Assembly: GCF_011694815.1 (NCBI RefSeq)
Contig: NZ_CP050177.1
Location: forward strand, 6,138,501-6,202,500
DNA from: Streptomyces liangshanensis
Lineage (GTDB): Bacteria; Actinomycetota; Actinomycetes; Streptomycetales; Streptomycetaceae
DNA: 64,000 bases
Direction of reading: 5' to 3'
Positions within the stretch are counted from its first letter, which is position 1; the number at the start of each line of letters is the position of its first letter. The notes beneath the pieces were generated by a model that saw nothing but the letters and a program-made list of their open reading frames with translations, was not told where the DNA came from and did not search any database. Positions 42,689 through 51,402 of this stretch are shown one piece after another. Position numbers and translations under genes: made by a program.

Positions 42689-44208
42689 CGGCCCGCCTCC
42701 TGCGTCGTGTTGAGGATGTTCACTCCGCGGAAGAGCGCGGACGGGCAGCCGTGCGAAACCGCCGCGACCTGGCCCGGCTGGGCCTTGCCGCAGTTGAAGG
42801 CACCGCCCAGGACGTACGTCTGCGGGCCGCCGACGGCCTCCATCGAGCCCCAGAAGTCCGTGGTCGTCGCCTGGTAGGCGACATCGCGCAGCTGGCCCGC
42901 GAGCTTGCCGTTCTCGATGCGGAAGAAGCGCTGCCCGGTGAACTGGAAGTTGTAGCGCTGCATGTCGATCGACCACGACCGGTCGCCGACCACGTAGATC
43001 CCGCGCTCCACCCCGCCGATCAGGTCCTCCGTCGCGAGGCCGCCGGGATCGGGCCGCAGCGACACGTTCGCCATCCGCTGCACCGGCACATGGCCCGGCG
43101 AGTCCGCGTACGCGCACCCGTTGGACCGGCCCAGGCCCGTCAGCTTCGCGATCCGCCGGTCCAGCTGGTAGCCGACGAGCGTGCCGTCCTTCACCAGGTC
43201 CCACGACTGGGCCTCGACGCCCTCGTCGTCGTACCCGATGGTGGCGAGCCCGTGCTCGGCGGTCCGGTCCCCGGTCACGTTCATCACCGACGAGCCGTAC
43301 GCGAGCTTCCCGAGCTGGTCGAAGGTCGCGAAGGACGTGCCCGCGTAGGCCGCCTCGTACCCGAGCGCCCGGTCCAGCTCGGTGGCGTGGCCGATCGACT
43401 CGTGGATCGTCAGCCACAGGTTGGACGGGTCGACGACCAGGTCGTACGTCCCCGCCTCGACGCTCGGCGCCCGCATCTTCTCGGCGAGCAGCCCGGGGAT
43501 CCGCTCCAGCTCGGAGTCCCAGTCCCAGCCCGTGCCCGTCAGGTACTCCCAGCCCCGCCCGGCCGGCGGCGCGATCGTCCGCATCGAGTCGAACTCGCCC
43601 GAGTCCGAGTCGACCGCGACGGCGGTCAGCTGCGGGTGCAGCCGGACCCGCTGCTGCGTGGTGACCGTGCCCGCGGTGTCCGCGTAGAACTTGTTCTCGT
43701 GGACGGTGAGCAGCGACGCGTCCACGTGCGCCACCCCCTCCGCCCGCAGCAGCCGCGCGCTCCATTCCGCGAGCAGCCCGCTCTTCTCCTCGTCCGGCAC
43801 GTCGAACGGGTCGATCTCGTACGCCGACACCCAGGTCTTCTCCGCGTGCACCGGCTCACCGGCCAGCTCCACCCGCTCGTCCGACCCGGCGGCCGCGATC
43901 ACCTTCGCGGACAGCTTGGCCATGGCCACGGCCTGCCCGGCGACCCGCGCCGCCGCGTCCATCGTCAGGTCGACCCCGGAGGCGAACCCCCAGACCCCGC
44001 CGTGCACCACCCGGACCGCGTACCCGAGATCCGTGCTGTCCGAGGAACCGGCGGGTTTGGCGTCCCGCAGCCGCCACGCCGCGCTGCGCACCCGCTCGAA
44101 GCGGAAGTCCGCGTGGTCGGCGCCGAGCGCCCGCGCCCTCGCGAGCGCGGCGTCGGCGAGTGCCCGCAAGGGCAACGCCAAGAACGTCTGATCTACCTCA
44201 TGGGGCAC
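42685..44208 (-). CDS. tldD: TldD-type zinc metalloprotease subunit
   Basis: A 507-residue protein with the zinc motif HESIGHATE in its second half and the Cys-containing SHGCPSALFRGVNIL C-terminus, the catalytic subunit of TldD-TldE. The N-terminal half has GYAVRVVHGGVWGFASG. In Streptomyces the role is unproven; peptide turnover or maturation is expected from the family. Confidence 0.92.
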   Translation of the reverse strand: MPHEVDQTFLALPLRALADAALARARALGADHADFRFERVRSAAWRLRDAKPAGSSDSTDLGYAVRVVHGGVWGFASGVDLTMDAAARVAGQAVAMAKLSAKVIAAAGSDERVELAGEPVHAEKTWVSAYEIDPFDVPDEEKSGLLAEWSARLLRAEGVAHVDASLLTVHENKFYADTAGTVTTQQRVRLHPQLTAVAVDSDSGEFDSMRTIAPPAGRGWEYLTGTGWDWDSELERIPGLLAEKMRAPSVEAGTYDLVVDPSNLWLTIHESIGHATELDRALGYEAAYAGTSFATFDQLGKLAYGSSVMNVTGDRTAEHGLATIGYDDEGVEAQSWDLVKDGTLVGYQLDRRIAKLTGLGRSNGCAYADSPGHVPVQRMANVSLRPDPGGLATEDLIGGVERGIYVVGDRSWSIDMQRYNFQFTGQRFFRIENGKLAGQLRDVAYQATTTDFWGSMEAVGGPQTYVLGGAFNCGKAQPGQVAAVSHGCPSALFRGVNILNTTQEAGR

Positions 44209-44468
44209 GGCGGCCTCTCCTCAACTGACATTCGGCTGACACTCGGCACTGTCACCGGCAGTGAATCACGCGTCACCGGCCCGCCCGCCGACACCCGTCC
44301 CACGCCCACGAGGCCCTTCGTGGCAAGGGAATCCGCAGGTGCCCGGTCCGGGGTTCTGTAGGGAACCGACAGGGTTGACCGTCCGGCACTGTCCGGGGCG
44401 ATTCCTCGCGAGCAGAGCACTACCGATAGGTTTTCGGCAGACCAGACCGCTGAGGAAAGGGTGATCCG

Positions 44469-45188
44469 ATGAGCCGCTCGGTTCTCGTCACCGGAGGAAA
44501 CCGGGGCATCGGCCTCGCCATCGCCCGCGCCTTCGCGGACAACGGCGACAAGGTCGCCTACACGTACCGTTCCGGCGAGCCGCCGCAGGCCCTGACGGAC
44601 CTGGGCTGCCTGGCCGTCCGCTGCGACATCACCGACACCGAACAGGTGGAGCAGGCCTACAAGGAGATCGAGGAGAAGCACGGTCCCGTGGAGGTGCTGG
44701 TGGCCAACGCCGGCATCACCAAGGACCAGTTGCTGATGCGGATGTCCGAGGACGACTTCACGTCCGTCGTGGACACCAACCTCACGGGCGCGTTCCGCGT
44801 CGTGAAGCGGGCCAACCGCGCCATGCTGCGCGCCAAGAAGGGCCGCGTCGTCCTGATCTCGTCGGTCGTCGGCCTCACCGGCCAGGCGGGGCAGGCGAAC
44901 TACGCCGCGTCCAAGGCCGGCCTGGTGGGCTTCGCCCGCTCGCTCGCCCGCGAACTCGGTTCGCGGAACATCACCTTCAACGTCGTCGCCCCCGGCTTCA
45001 CGGAGAGCGACATGACGCGGGTGCTCACCGACGAGCAGCGCGCCGACATCGTCTCGCGGGTTCCGCTCGCCCGTTACGCACAGCCGGAGGAGATCGCCGC
45101 GGTGGTGCGGTTCCTGTCCTCCGACGACGCCTCGTACATCACTGGAGCCGTCATTCCCGTTGACGGCGGATTGGGCATGGGTCACTGA
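44469..45188 (+). CDS. fabG: 3-oxoacyl-ACP reductase
   Basis: A 239-residue SDR with TGGNRGIGLAIA (8-19), the catalytic Ser in LISSVVG and YAASK for the Tyr/Lys pair, ending VIPVDGGLGMGH. It reduces beta-ketoacyl-ACP with NADPH. The gene lies 4 bases before fabI, giving a two-gene fatty-acid reductase operon like mycobacterial mabA-inhA. AGGAAAGGG precedes ATG 44469. Confidence 0.95.
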   Translation: MSRSVLVTGGNRGIGLAIARAFADNGDKVAYTYRSGEPPQALTDLGCLAVRCDITDTEQVEQAYKEIEEKHGPVEVLVANAGITKDQLLMRMSEDDFTSVVDTNLTGAFRVVKRANRAMLRAKKGRVVLISSVVGLTGQAGQANYAASKAGLVGFARSLARELGSRNITFNVVAPGFTESDMTRVLTDEQRADIVSRVPLARYAQPEEIAAVVRFLSSDDASYITGAVIPVDGGLGMGH

Positions 45189-45192
45189 TCAC

Positions 45193-45963
45193 ATGAGTGG
45201 AATCCTGGCCGGCAAGCGCATCCTCGTCACAGGGGTCCTCACCGAGGCCTCCATCGCCTTCCACGCCGCCAAGGTCGCGCAGCAGCAGGGCGCCGAGGTC
45301 ATCCTCACCGGCTTCGGCCGGCTGTCCCTCGTCGAGCGCATCGCCAAGCGGCTGCCCGAGCCCGCCCCGGTCATCGAGCTGGACGTGACCAACCAGGAGC
45401 ACCTGGACGGTCTGGCCGGCCGGATCCGCGACCTCCAGGGCGACGACGCGCGCATCGACGGCATCGTGCACTCGATCGCCTTCGGCCCGCAGGGCGCGTT
45501 CAACTTCCTGGAGGCGCAGTGGGAGGACGTCGCGACGGCCGTCCACGTCTCCGCGTACTCCCTCAAGTCCCTGACCATGGCCTGCCTGCCGCTGATGGAG
45601 CGGGGCGGCTCGGTCGTCGGCCTCACCTTCGACGCGCAGGTGGCCTGGCCGAAGTACGACTGGATGGGCGTGGCGAAGGCCGCCCTGGAGTCCACCAGCC
45701 GCTACCTGGCCCGTGACCTGGGCGCGCGGAACGTCCGCTGCAACCTGATCTCGGCCGGTCCGCTCAAGTCGATGGCCGCCAAGTCCATCCCGGGCTTCGA
45801 GTCGCTCGCGGACGTGTGGAACCACCGGGCGCCGATGGAGTGGGACATGTCCGACCCGGAGCCCGCGGGCCGGGGCATCGTCGGTCTGCTGTCGGACTTC
45901 TTCCCGGCCACGACGGGCGAGATCGTCCACGTCGACGGTGGCGTGCACATGATGGGCGCCTGA
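45193..45963 (+). CDS. fabI: Enoyl-ACP reductase (FabI/InhA type)
   Basis: A 256-residue atypical SDR. ILVTGVLTEASIAFHAA near the N-terminus is the InhA-like NADH-binding loop, HSIAFGPQGAF and the PKYDWMGVAKAAL segment give the Tyr-x6-Lys active site, and LISAGPLKSMAAKSIPGF forms the substrate loop. It completes each elongation round of type II fatty-acid synthesis. Confidence 0.96.
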   Translation: MSGILAGKRILVTGVLTEASIAFHAAKVAQQQGAEVILTGFGRLSLVERIAKRLPEPAPVIELDVTNQEHLDGLAGRIRDLQGDDARIDGIVHSIAFGPQGAFNFLEAQWEDVATAVHVSAYSLKSLTMACLPLMERGGSVVGLTFDAQVAWPKYDWMGVAKAALESTSRYLARDLGARNVRCNLISAGPLKSMAAKSIPGFESLADVWNHRAPMEWDMSDPEPAGRGIVGLLSDFFPATTGEIVHVDGGVHMMGA

Positions 45964-45987
45964 CCCTCCCGTACCACCGATCCACCG

Positions 45988-46021
45988 GCCGCGTGCTCGT
46001 CCCCCGGGACGGGCACGCGGC
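45988..46021 (+). terminator. Hairpin after fabI
   Basis: GCCGCGTGC (45988-45996) pairs with GCACGCGGC (46013-46021); the inner TCGTCC/GGACGG pairing extends the stem. Confidence 0.8.
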
Positions 46022-46139
46022 TTCCGTATGTCACGGAGCGTGTCCGTCCGAGTCGAAAAGACGGGCATTTCCCCGCACACTGGGCAGGACGCGGAACGGA
46101 CCGGATCCGTCCGGTCGTGACGGGGGAGGAGGTACGGGA

Positions 46140-46583
46140 ATGCGCGCAGTACGCCGCGCGGTGGTCGCGTTCCTGGCCGCCCCGCTGATCCCGCTGGGCC
46201 TCACGGTCCTCTCGGAGGTACGGGAACCCCCCGCGCCGCACCCCGCGACGGCCCGCCCCGGCCCGCACGCCCCGGGCGCGGCGGCGGCCCCGGAGCGGGA
46301 CCGTGAGCGCGACCGCGAGAAGGGCCGCGACCGCGACAAGACCCGCGACCGGGACCGTGCCACCTGCCGTACCCGCGTCGAGGGCTCCCGTGCCACCGCC
46401 TCCTGCCACAACCCGTACCCGGTCACCGACCGCGTCCGCCTGCACGTCGAGTGCGCCCGCTGGTGGGACGTCGACGCCGACAGCGCCCCGGTGGAGCTCC
46501 ACCCGGCGGGCTACGTCCAGCTCTCCGACCGCTGCTGGAAAGAGGTGCGGTCGGTGTGGGTCAGCCACGACCCGGTGCGCTGA
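46140..46583 (+). CDS. Secreted small protein with Arg/Asp repeat and Cys domain
   Basis: A 147-residue protein. A signal-like hydrophobic stretch (about 8-25) is followed by a Pro/Ala linker and a striking charged run (about 53-76) of alternating RD/RE/K units. A compact domain with four Cys (CRTRVEGSRATASC, HVECARWWD, SDRCWKEV) follows, probably two disulfides. GGAGGAGG lies upstream. I do not recognise the family. Confidence 0.78.
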   Translation: MRAVRRAVVAFLAAPLIPLGLTVLSEVREPPAPHPATARPGPHAPGAAAAPERDRERDREKGRDRDKTRDRDRATCRTRVEGSRATASCHNPYPVTDRVRLHVECARWWDVDADSAPVELHPAGYVQLSDRCWKEVRSVWVSHDPVR

Positions 46584-46611
46584 GGCCCCGGCCGTACGGA
46601 CCGCCGGGGCC
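46584..46611. terminator. Convergent hairpin
   Basis: GGCCCCGGC (46584-46592) pairs with GCCGGGGCC (46603-46611), between the secreted protein gene and the convergent GntR gene. Confidence 0.7.
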
Positions 46612-46625
46612 GGGCCCGCCCGCGC

Positions 46626-47300
46626 TCAGGCCCGCTCGACCAGGCAGTGCAGCGCGTGGCTCGCGGCCTCCGCGCCCGCCGCCTCCCCGTCCCCCGCCCG
46701 GATCGCCGTCACCAGCCGCGCGTGGTCCAGGTGGTCCTCCGGCCGCAGCTCCGGCCCCACGTCGGTCCGCAGCCGGTCCCGCAGCACATGCCCCAGGTCC
46801 GCGTAGAGCGCCACCAGGACGTCGTTGTGGGAGGCCGACACCACCGCCAGGTGCAGCGTCGCGTCCGCCGTGACGAACCGCTCCGCGTCCCCCTCCCGCC
46901 ACGCCTCCTCGCGCCGTGCCAAGAGCGTCTCCAGCAGGCGCAGGTCCTTCGGTGTACGGCGCTCCGCCGCGAGCCGGGCCGCCGACGACTCCAGCGTCGA
47001 GCGCAGCTCCGCGACGTGCCGGGGATCGGCGTCCGCGAACCGGCGCGCCATCACACCCGCCAGCTCGCTGGTCGCGACGACGTACGTGCCCGAGCCCTGC
47101 CGGATGGCGAGCAGGCCGTTGTGCGCCAGCGCGCGGACCGCCTCACGGACGGTGTTGCGTGCCACGCCCAGCTGCTCGACCAGCTCGGGTTCGGTCGGGA
47201 TACGGGACCCCACCGGCCACGCGCCCGAGGTGATCTGGTTCCGCAGCTCGGTGATCACCTGGTCCGAGAGGGCGGAACGCCGGGGAGAGGTCAGCGCCAT
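46626..47300 (-). CDS. GntR-family regulator, FadR/FCD subgroup
   Basis: A 224-residue regulator. The winged HTH is SDQVITELRNQITSGAWPVGSRIPTEPELVEQLGVARNTVREAVRALAHNGLL (about 12-64). The FCD effector domain follows, with VAELRSTLESSAARLAA and DATLHLAVVSASHN. It is divergent from an MFS exporter; the shared 103-base gap carries repeats likely to be its operator. ATG 47300 was chosen since HTH follows directly. Confidence 0.9.
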   Translation of the reverse strand: MALTSPRRSALSDQVITELRNQITSGAWPVGSRIPTEPELVEQLGVARNTVREAVRALAHNGLLAIRQGSGTYVVATSELAGVMARRFADADPRHVAELRSTLESSAARLAAERRTPKDLRLLETLLARREEAWREGDAERFVTADATLHLAVVSASHNDVLVALYADLGHVLRDRLRTDVGPELRPEDHLDHARLVTAIRAGDGEAAGAEAASHALHCLVERA

Positions 47301-47339
47301 GGTGCTCCCAACTCTGGTCCGCCGGTCCACGAGGGGAAC

Positions 47340-47379
47340 GGAGACAACTGGACGATTGGAGACAACTGGACAACCAATC
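47340..47379. promoter_or_regulatory. Candidate GntR operator: two direct repeats and an inverted pair
   Basis: GGAGACAACTGGAC occurs twice, at 47340-47353 and 47358-47371, 18 bases apart. GATTGG (47354-47359) and CCAATC (47374-47379) form an inverted pair around the second copy. The array overlaps the -35 region of the MFS gene. Confidence 0.6.
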
Positions 47380-47391
47380 ATCCCATGATTC

Positions 47392-47397
47392 TATGAT
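47392..47397 (+). promoter_or_regulatory. -10 hexamer for a leaderless MFS transcript
   Basis: TATGAT lies exactly six bases before ATG 47404 with no ribosome site between, predicting transcription start at the start codon. Confidence 0.6.
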
Positions 47398-47403
47398 GAC
47401 CCC

Positions 47404-48720
47404 ATGCCTGACGAGACCCGGACCGAGCCCCGGCTGCCCGCCGCGACCCCGAACGCGCCCGGATCCCGGGGCCTGCCCGCCCCCACCGGTGCGCCCGGCG
47501 AGGTCCAGGGACCCCGCCCCGCCGCGTGGGTGACTCCGCTCGTCGTCGCCGGACTGGTCCTCGCGGCCCTCAACCTGCGGCCCGCCATCACCAGCCTCGG
47601 CCCGCTGCTGGAGGACGTACGGGGCGGGCTGCACATGAGCGGCACGGTCGCCGGAGTCCTCACCTCCGTACCGCCCTTCTGCTTCGCGGTCTTCGGTTTC
47701 ACAGCGCCCCGCCTGGCCCGCCGCTTCGGCCCCGGCGCGGTCATCTGCGCCGGCATGGCGGCCATCACCGCGGGGCTGCTGATCCGGCCCTTCACCTCCG
47801 GCACGCCCGCCTTCCTGGCGGCGAGCGCCCTCGCGCTGATGGGCATCGCGGTCGGCAACGTCCTGATGCCGGTGATCGTCAAGCGGTACTTCCCCGACCG
47901 CGTCGGCACCATGACCGGCCTCTACTCGATGGCCCTGGCGCTCGGCACCGCGTTCGCCGCCGCCGCGACCGTCCCCATGACCGAGGCGCTGGGCGGCAGT
48001 TGGCGCGTGGGCCTCGGGGTCTGGGCCGTGCTCGCCGCCCTCGCGGTCCCGCCCTGGGTGGTCCTCGTCCGCGACCGGAGCGCCGCCGCCGCGGCCTCCC
48101 CGGCGGGCGGCGCCCTGGGGGCGGGCGGGACGAGTCTCCTGCGGAGCCGTACCGCCTGGGCACTCGCCTGCTACTTCGGCATCCAGGCCTCCGGCGCGTA
48201 CATCACCATGGGCTGGATGCCCACCGTCTTCCGGGACGCCGGGCTCTCCGCGAGCACCGCCGGGCTGCTGCTCGCCGTGACGATGGTGATGGGCGTCCCG
48301 TTGGCCTTCGTGATCCCCCGGCTCGCCACCCGGCTCAGGAACCAGGGCCCGATCGCCGTCGTCCTCGGCCTGTGCGGTCTGGCGGCCTTCGCCGGCCTCC
48401 ACCTCGCCCCCGCGTCCGGCGCCTGGCTCTGGGCCGTGCTCCTCGGCATCTCCAACTGCTCGTTCCCGCTCGCCCTCACCATGATCGGCATGCGGTCCAG
48501 GACCGGCGCCGGGGTCGTACGCCTCTCCGCCTTCGCCCAGTCCACCGGCTACCTGATGTCGATCCCCGGCCCCCTGCTGATCGGCGTGCTCCACCAGAGC
48601 ACCGGCGGGTGGGGGCTGCCGCTGGCGCTCATGGCCGGGTTCCTGGTGCCGCAGATGGTGGCCGGTGTCGTCGCCGGGCGGGACCGGACGATAGAGGACG
48701 AAACCAGGATGCGAGACTGA
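47404..48720 (+). CDS. MFS exporter, CynX/NimT family
   Basis: A 438-residue 12-helix major facilitator protein. LAALNLRPAITSLGPLL near residue 55 is the CynX/NimT signature, and RYFPDRVGTMTGLYSMALALG is the loop 4-5 region. Members carry cyanate, nitroimidazoles or small organic acids. Likely repressed by the divergent GntR protein. A 38-residue membrane peptide gene follows 4 bases later. Confidence 0.9.
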   Translation: MPDETRTEPRLPAATPNAPGSRGLPAPTGAPGEVQGPRPAAWVTPLVVAGLVLAALNLRPAITSLGPLLEDVRGGLHMSGTVAGVLTSVPPFCFAVFGFTAPRLARRFGPGAVICAGMAAITAGLLIRPFTSGTPAFLAASALALMGIAVGNVLMPVIVKRYFPDRVGTMTGLYSMALALGTAFAAAATVPMTEALGGSWRVGLGVWAVLAALAVPPWVVLVRDRSAAAAASPAGGALGAGGTSLLRSRTAWALACYFGIQASGAYITMGWMPTVFRDAGLSASTAGLLLAVTMVMGVPLAFVIPRLATRLRNQGPIAVVLGLCGLAAFAGLHLAPASGAWLWAVLLGISNCSFPLALTMIGMRSRTGAGVVRLSAFAQSTGYLMSIPGPLLIGVLHQSTGGWGLPLALMAGFLVPQMVAGVVAGRDRTIEDETRMRD

Positions 48721-48724
48721 GCGC

Positions 48725-48841
48725 ATGCCAGTCCTTGACCCGAATCCCCAGAACGGCCAGCGCAAGCTGCTCCTCGTCTTCGGCACGATCGTCGGCATCC
48801 TGGTGATCATCGGCATCATCGCGTCCATCGCCAGCCCCTGA
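48725..48841 (+). CDS. SGM_5486-family transporter-associated membrane peptide
   Basis: A 38-residue peptide, MPVLDPNPQNGQRK then one hydrophobic helix (residues 15-37). It matches the SGM_5486 family of short transporter-associated proteins named in Streptomyces annotations. ATG 48725 follows the MFS stop by 4 bases, so cotranslation is likely. It may stabilise the exporter. Confidence 0.82.
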   Translation: MPVLDPNPQNGQRKLLLVFGTIVGILVIIGIIASIASP

Positions 48842-49003
48842 TCACACCGATCCGCCGGGTATGCCCGCTTCCGTGGTGGGGCCGGCACCACCGTCCCCTA
48901 GGGGGCCAGGGTCAGGGGAGAGTGGGTGGGTCACCGGATGGGCCGGGGGCCCCGCGATCCGTAGGTTCTGAGGTGTCGGAGACCACGGACCCACGGAGGC
49001 GGA

Positions 49004-49211
49004 CATGCCGGCCAGAACGTACCCCCGCACCCGCCCCGGGACGGCCGGCGCCCTCACCGTCCGGCTCCCGTGGTGGGCCCTGGTCCTGCCCGCCGCCGCC
49101 TTCGCCGTCCTGCTCGTCCTGATGGCAGGACCGGGCCAGGCGCAGGCCGCGAGCACCGACCCCGGGATCGCCCGGATCCTGGACCTGACCCGGCAGGTGC
49201 TCGTGCGTTAG
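49004..49211 (+). CDS. Small membrane or secreted protein
   Basis: A 68-residue protein with a basic N-terminus, hydrophobic helix WWALVLPAAAFAVLLVLMAG (about 23-42) and an Ala-rich cleavage-like AQAAS before a short tail. GGAGGCGG lies 4 bases upstream of the start. Unknown function; a real gene is likely because of the ribosome site and the signal-like structure. Confidence 0.6.
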
Positions 49212-49284
49212 CACGTTCACCCGTGCCGGGGGACCGTTCCAACACCCTGCGCCCGCGGGCGCATTTCATGCGAAGCTGGATTGC

Positions 49285-49803
49285 ATGAGCGTCGATACGT
49301 CCCGCAGGATCGTTCTTCTCCGGCACGCCAAGGCCGACTGGCCGGACGTGGCCGACCACGAGCGGCCACTCGCCGACCGGGGCCGCGCGGATTCGTCCGT
49401 CGCGGGCCGCCGGCTCGCCGAGACCGGTATCGCCTTCGACCTGGCCCTCTGTTCCACCTCGGCCCGGACCCGCGAGACCTGGAAGCTGGCCGTGCACGAG
49501 CTGCCGCAGCGTCCGAGGACCGTCTACGAGGACCGGCTGTACGACGCGACCCTCGGCGACCTGCTCGCGTTGATCAACGAGACCCCCGACGACGTGACCG
49601 ACCTGCTCCTCGTCGGCCACAACCCCGGCATGCACGCCCTGGCCGACGCGATGGCCGGTACGGACTCGGGCGAGCACGTCGCCCGGATGACCCGCAGCGG
49701 CTTCCCGACCGCCGCCTTCGCCGTCATCGGCGTCGACCGGAGCTGGAAGTCGGTCGAGCTGGGAGTGGGCACGCTCCAGGAGTTCTGGGCCCCGCACGAC
49801 TGA
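49285..49803 (+). CDS. SixA-type histidine phosphatase
   Basis: A 172-residue member of the histidine phosphatase superfamily. The RHG-like motif is LLRHAKADW with nucleophile His14, and the second catalytic His lies in LLVGHNPGMH. SixA in E. coli dephosphorylates phosphohistidine proteins (ArcB or NPr). The substrate here is unknown. Confidence 0.9.
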   Translation: MSVDTSRRIVLLRHAKADWPDVADHERPLADRGRADSSVAGRRLAETGIAFDLALCSTSARTRETWKLAVHELPQRPRTVYEDRLYDATLGDLLALINETPDDVTDLLLVGHNPGMHALADAMAGTDSGEHVARMTRSGFPTAAFAVIGVDRSWKSVELGVGTLQEFWAPHD

Positions 49804-49860
49804 CCCCGCCGACCCCGGCCCCGGCCTCCCGGGGCCGGACCGCCCGGCCCCCGACCGCCC

Positions 49861-49892
49861 GGCTCACCGGAGTGTCGTCACTCCGGTGAGCC
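49861..49892. terminator. 14-bp hairpin overlapping the serB stop
   Basis: GGCTCACCGGAGTG (49861-49874) pairs exactly with CACTCCGGTGAGCC (49879-49892) around TCGT. The right arm covers the last codons and stop of serB, so a shared terminator for sixA and serB is partly coding. Confidence 0.88.
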
Positions 49893-51155
49893 GTCGCCGT
49901 CCCCGGGCGCCTCGGCCTCCTCGACCTCTTCCCGGGTGATCCCCAGCAGGTAGAGGACGGTGTCGAGGAACGGTACGTTCACCGCCGTGTGCGCGGCCTT
50001 CCGTACGACCGGCTTCGCGTTGAAGGCCACCCCGAGCCCGGCCGCGTTCAGCATGTCGAGGTCGTTCGCGCCGTCGCCGATCGCCACCGTCTGCGCCAGC
50101 GGCACCCCCGCCTCGGCGGCGAACCGCCGCAGCAGCCGGGCCTTGCCCGCGCGGTCCACGATCTCGCCGGTCACCCGCCCGGTGAGCTTCCCGTCCACGA
50201 TCTCCAGGGTGTTGGCGGCGGCGAAGTCCAGTCCGAGCCGGTCCTTGAGCGCGTCCGTGACCTGGGTGAACCCCCCGGAGACGACGCCCACTTGGTAGCC
50301 GAGCCGCTTGAGCGTACGGATCAGGGTGCGGGCCCCGGGAGTGAGCCGTACCTCCGCCCGTACCTTGTCCACCACCGACGCGTCGAGCCCGGCCAGCAGC
50401 GCCACCCGCGCGTGCAGGGACTGCTCGAAGTCCAGCTCCCCGGCCATGGCACGGGCCGTCACCGCGGCGACCTCGGCCTCGCAGCCGGCGTGCGCCGCGA
50501 ACAGCTCGATGACCTCGTCCTGGATCAGCGTCGAGTCGACGTCCATCACCACCAGGCGCTGGGCGCGGCGGGCCAGCCCGGCCGAGACGACCGCGACGTC
50601 CACCCCGATGCCCGCCGCCGAGGTCGCCAGCGCGGTGCGCAGCGGCGCGGTCTCCACGCCCGACACCGCGAACTCCACGGCGGTGACGGGGTACTTGGCG
50701 AGGCGGAAGATACGGTCGATGTTGCCGCCGGTCGACGTGATGCTGGCCGCTATGGCCGCCGTCGACTCGGCGGTGAGCGGGTTGCCGAGCACGGTGACGT
50801 GGGAACGGCCGCTGCCGCGCGGCCGGTTGTCGCCCGTCCCGGAGATGATCTCGGCCTGGAGCTTGAGGGACTCCGTCCAGCTGTGGACGGTGGCCCGCAG
50901 CTCGCCCTCGGTGGCGCCGCCCGCCGCGGGCGCGGTGATCAGCGCGCACAGGACGATACGGCCACGGGTGACGACCTGCTCGATGTCGATGACGTCGACG
51001 GCGTAGGCGGCGAGGGTGTCGAAGAGCCCCGCGGTGATCCCGGGGCGGTCCTTCCCGAAGATCTTGACGAGAAGGGTCGGGACCTCGGCGATCGGGACCT
51101 CGATCGGGATCTCGGCCGGGACATCGGGGGACTGGCGGGGCTGCGGTGCACTCAT
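49878..51155 (-). CDS. serB: Phosphoserine phosphatase with N-terminal ACT domains
   Basis: A 425-residue HAD-family SerB. The N-terminus has two ACT-like segments (LLVKIFGKDRPGITAGLFDTLA and the SHVTVLGNPLTAE region) that probably sense serine. The HAD domain has MDVDSTLIQDEVIEL, VGVVSGGFTQVT and AIGDGANDLDMLNAAGLGVAFNAKP. It makes L-serine in the phosphorylated pathway. The conserved upstream ATG 51155 is used. Confidence 0.95.
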   Translation of the reverse strand: MSAPQPRQSPDVPAEIPIEVPIAEVPTLLVKIFGKDRPGITAGLFDTLAAYAVDVIDIEQVVTRGRIVLCALITAPAAGGATEGELRATVHSWTESLKLQAEIISGTGDNRPRGSGRSHVTVLGNPLTAESTAAIAASITSTGGNIDRIFRLAKYPVTAVEFAVSGVETAPLRTALATSAAGIGVDVAVVSAGLARRAQRLVVMDVDSTLIQDEVIELFAAHAGCEAEVAAVTARAMAGELDFEQSLHARVALLAGLDASVVDKVRAEVRLTPGARTLIRTLKRLGYQVGVVSGGFTQVTDALKDRLGLDFAAANTLEIVDGKLTGRVTGEIVDRAGKARLLRRFAAEAGVPLAQTVAIGDGANDLDMLNAAGLGVAFNAKPVVRKAAHTAVNVPFLDTVLYLLGITREEVEEAEAPGDGDGSPE

Positions 51156-51340
51156 GGTGATCCCACCGTAGCGGGCCCGGCCGCCGGACCGGCCGCGTGT
51201 CCCGTCCAGCGGACACCTCTCATGATCGCGGACGCCAGCGGACCATGATCACGGGCGTCGCTGAACCACCCGCATGGACCCGGCCGTACCTGGGTATTGA
51301 AGAGGCCCGGTTTTCACGGGAAGCCGCCCGCCTGAAATAG

Positions 51341-51369
51341 TTCCCCACGATGTTCGCCATCCCTAGACT
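51341..51369 (+). promoter_or_regulatory. Candidate promoter for the FHA-ABC transporter
   Basis: TTCCCC and TAGACT (the latter at about 51364-51369) are separated by 17 bases, about 35 bases before GTG 51403. CTCCCC and GGGGGA just downstream can form a small stem. Confidence 0.4.
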
Positions 51370-51402
51370 CCCCAGCGATGGGGGAACTTCGGGGGACAAC
51401 TA

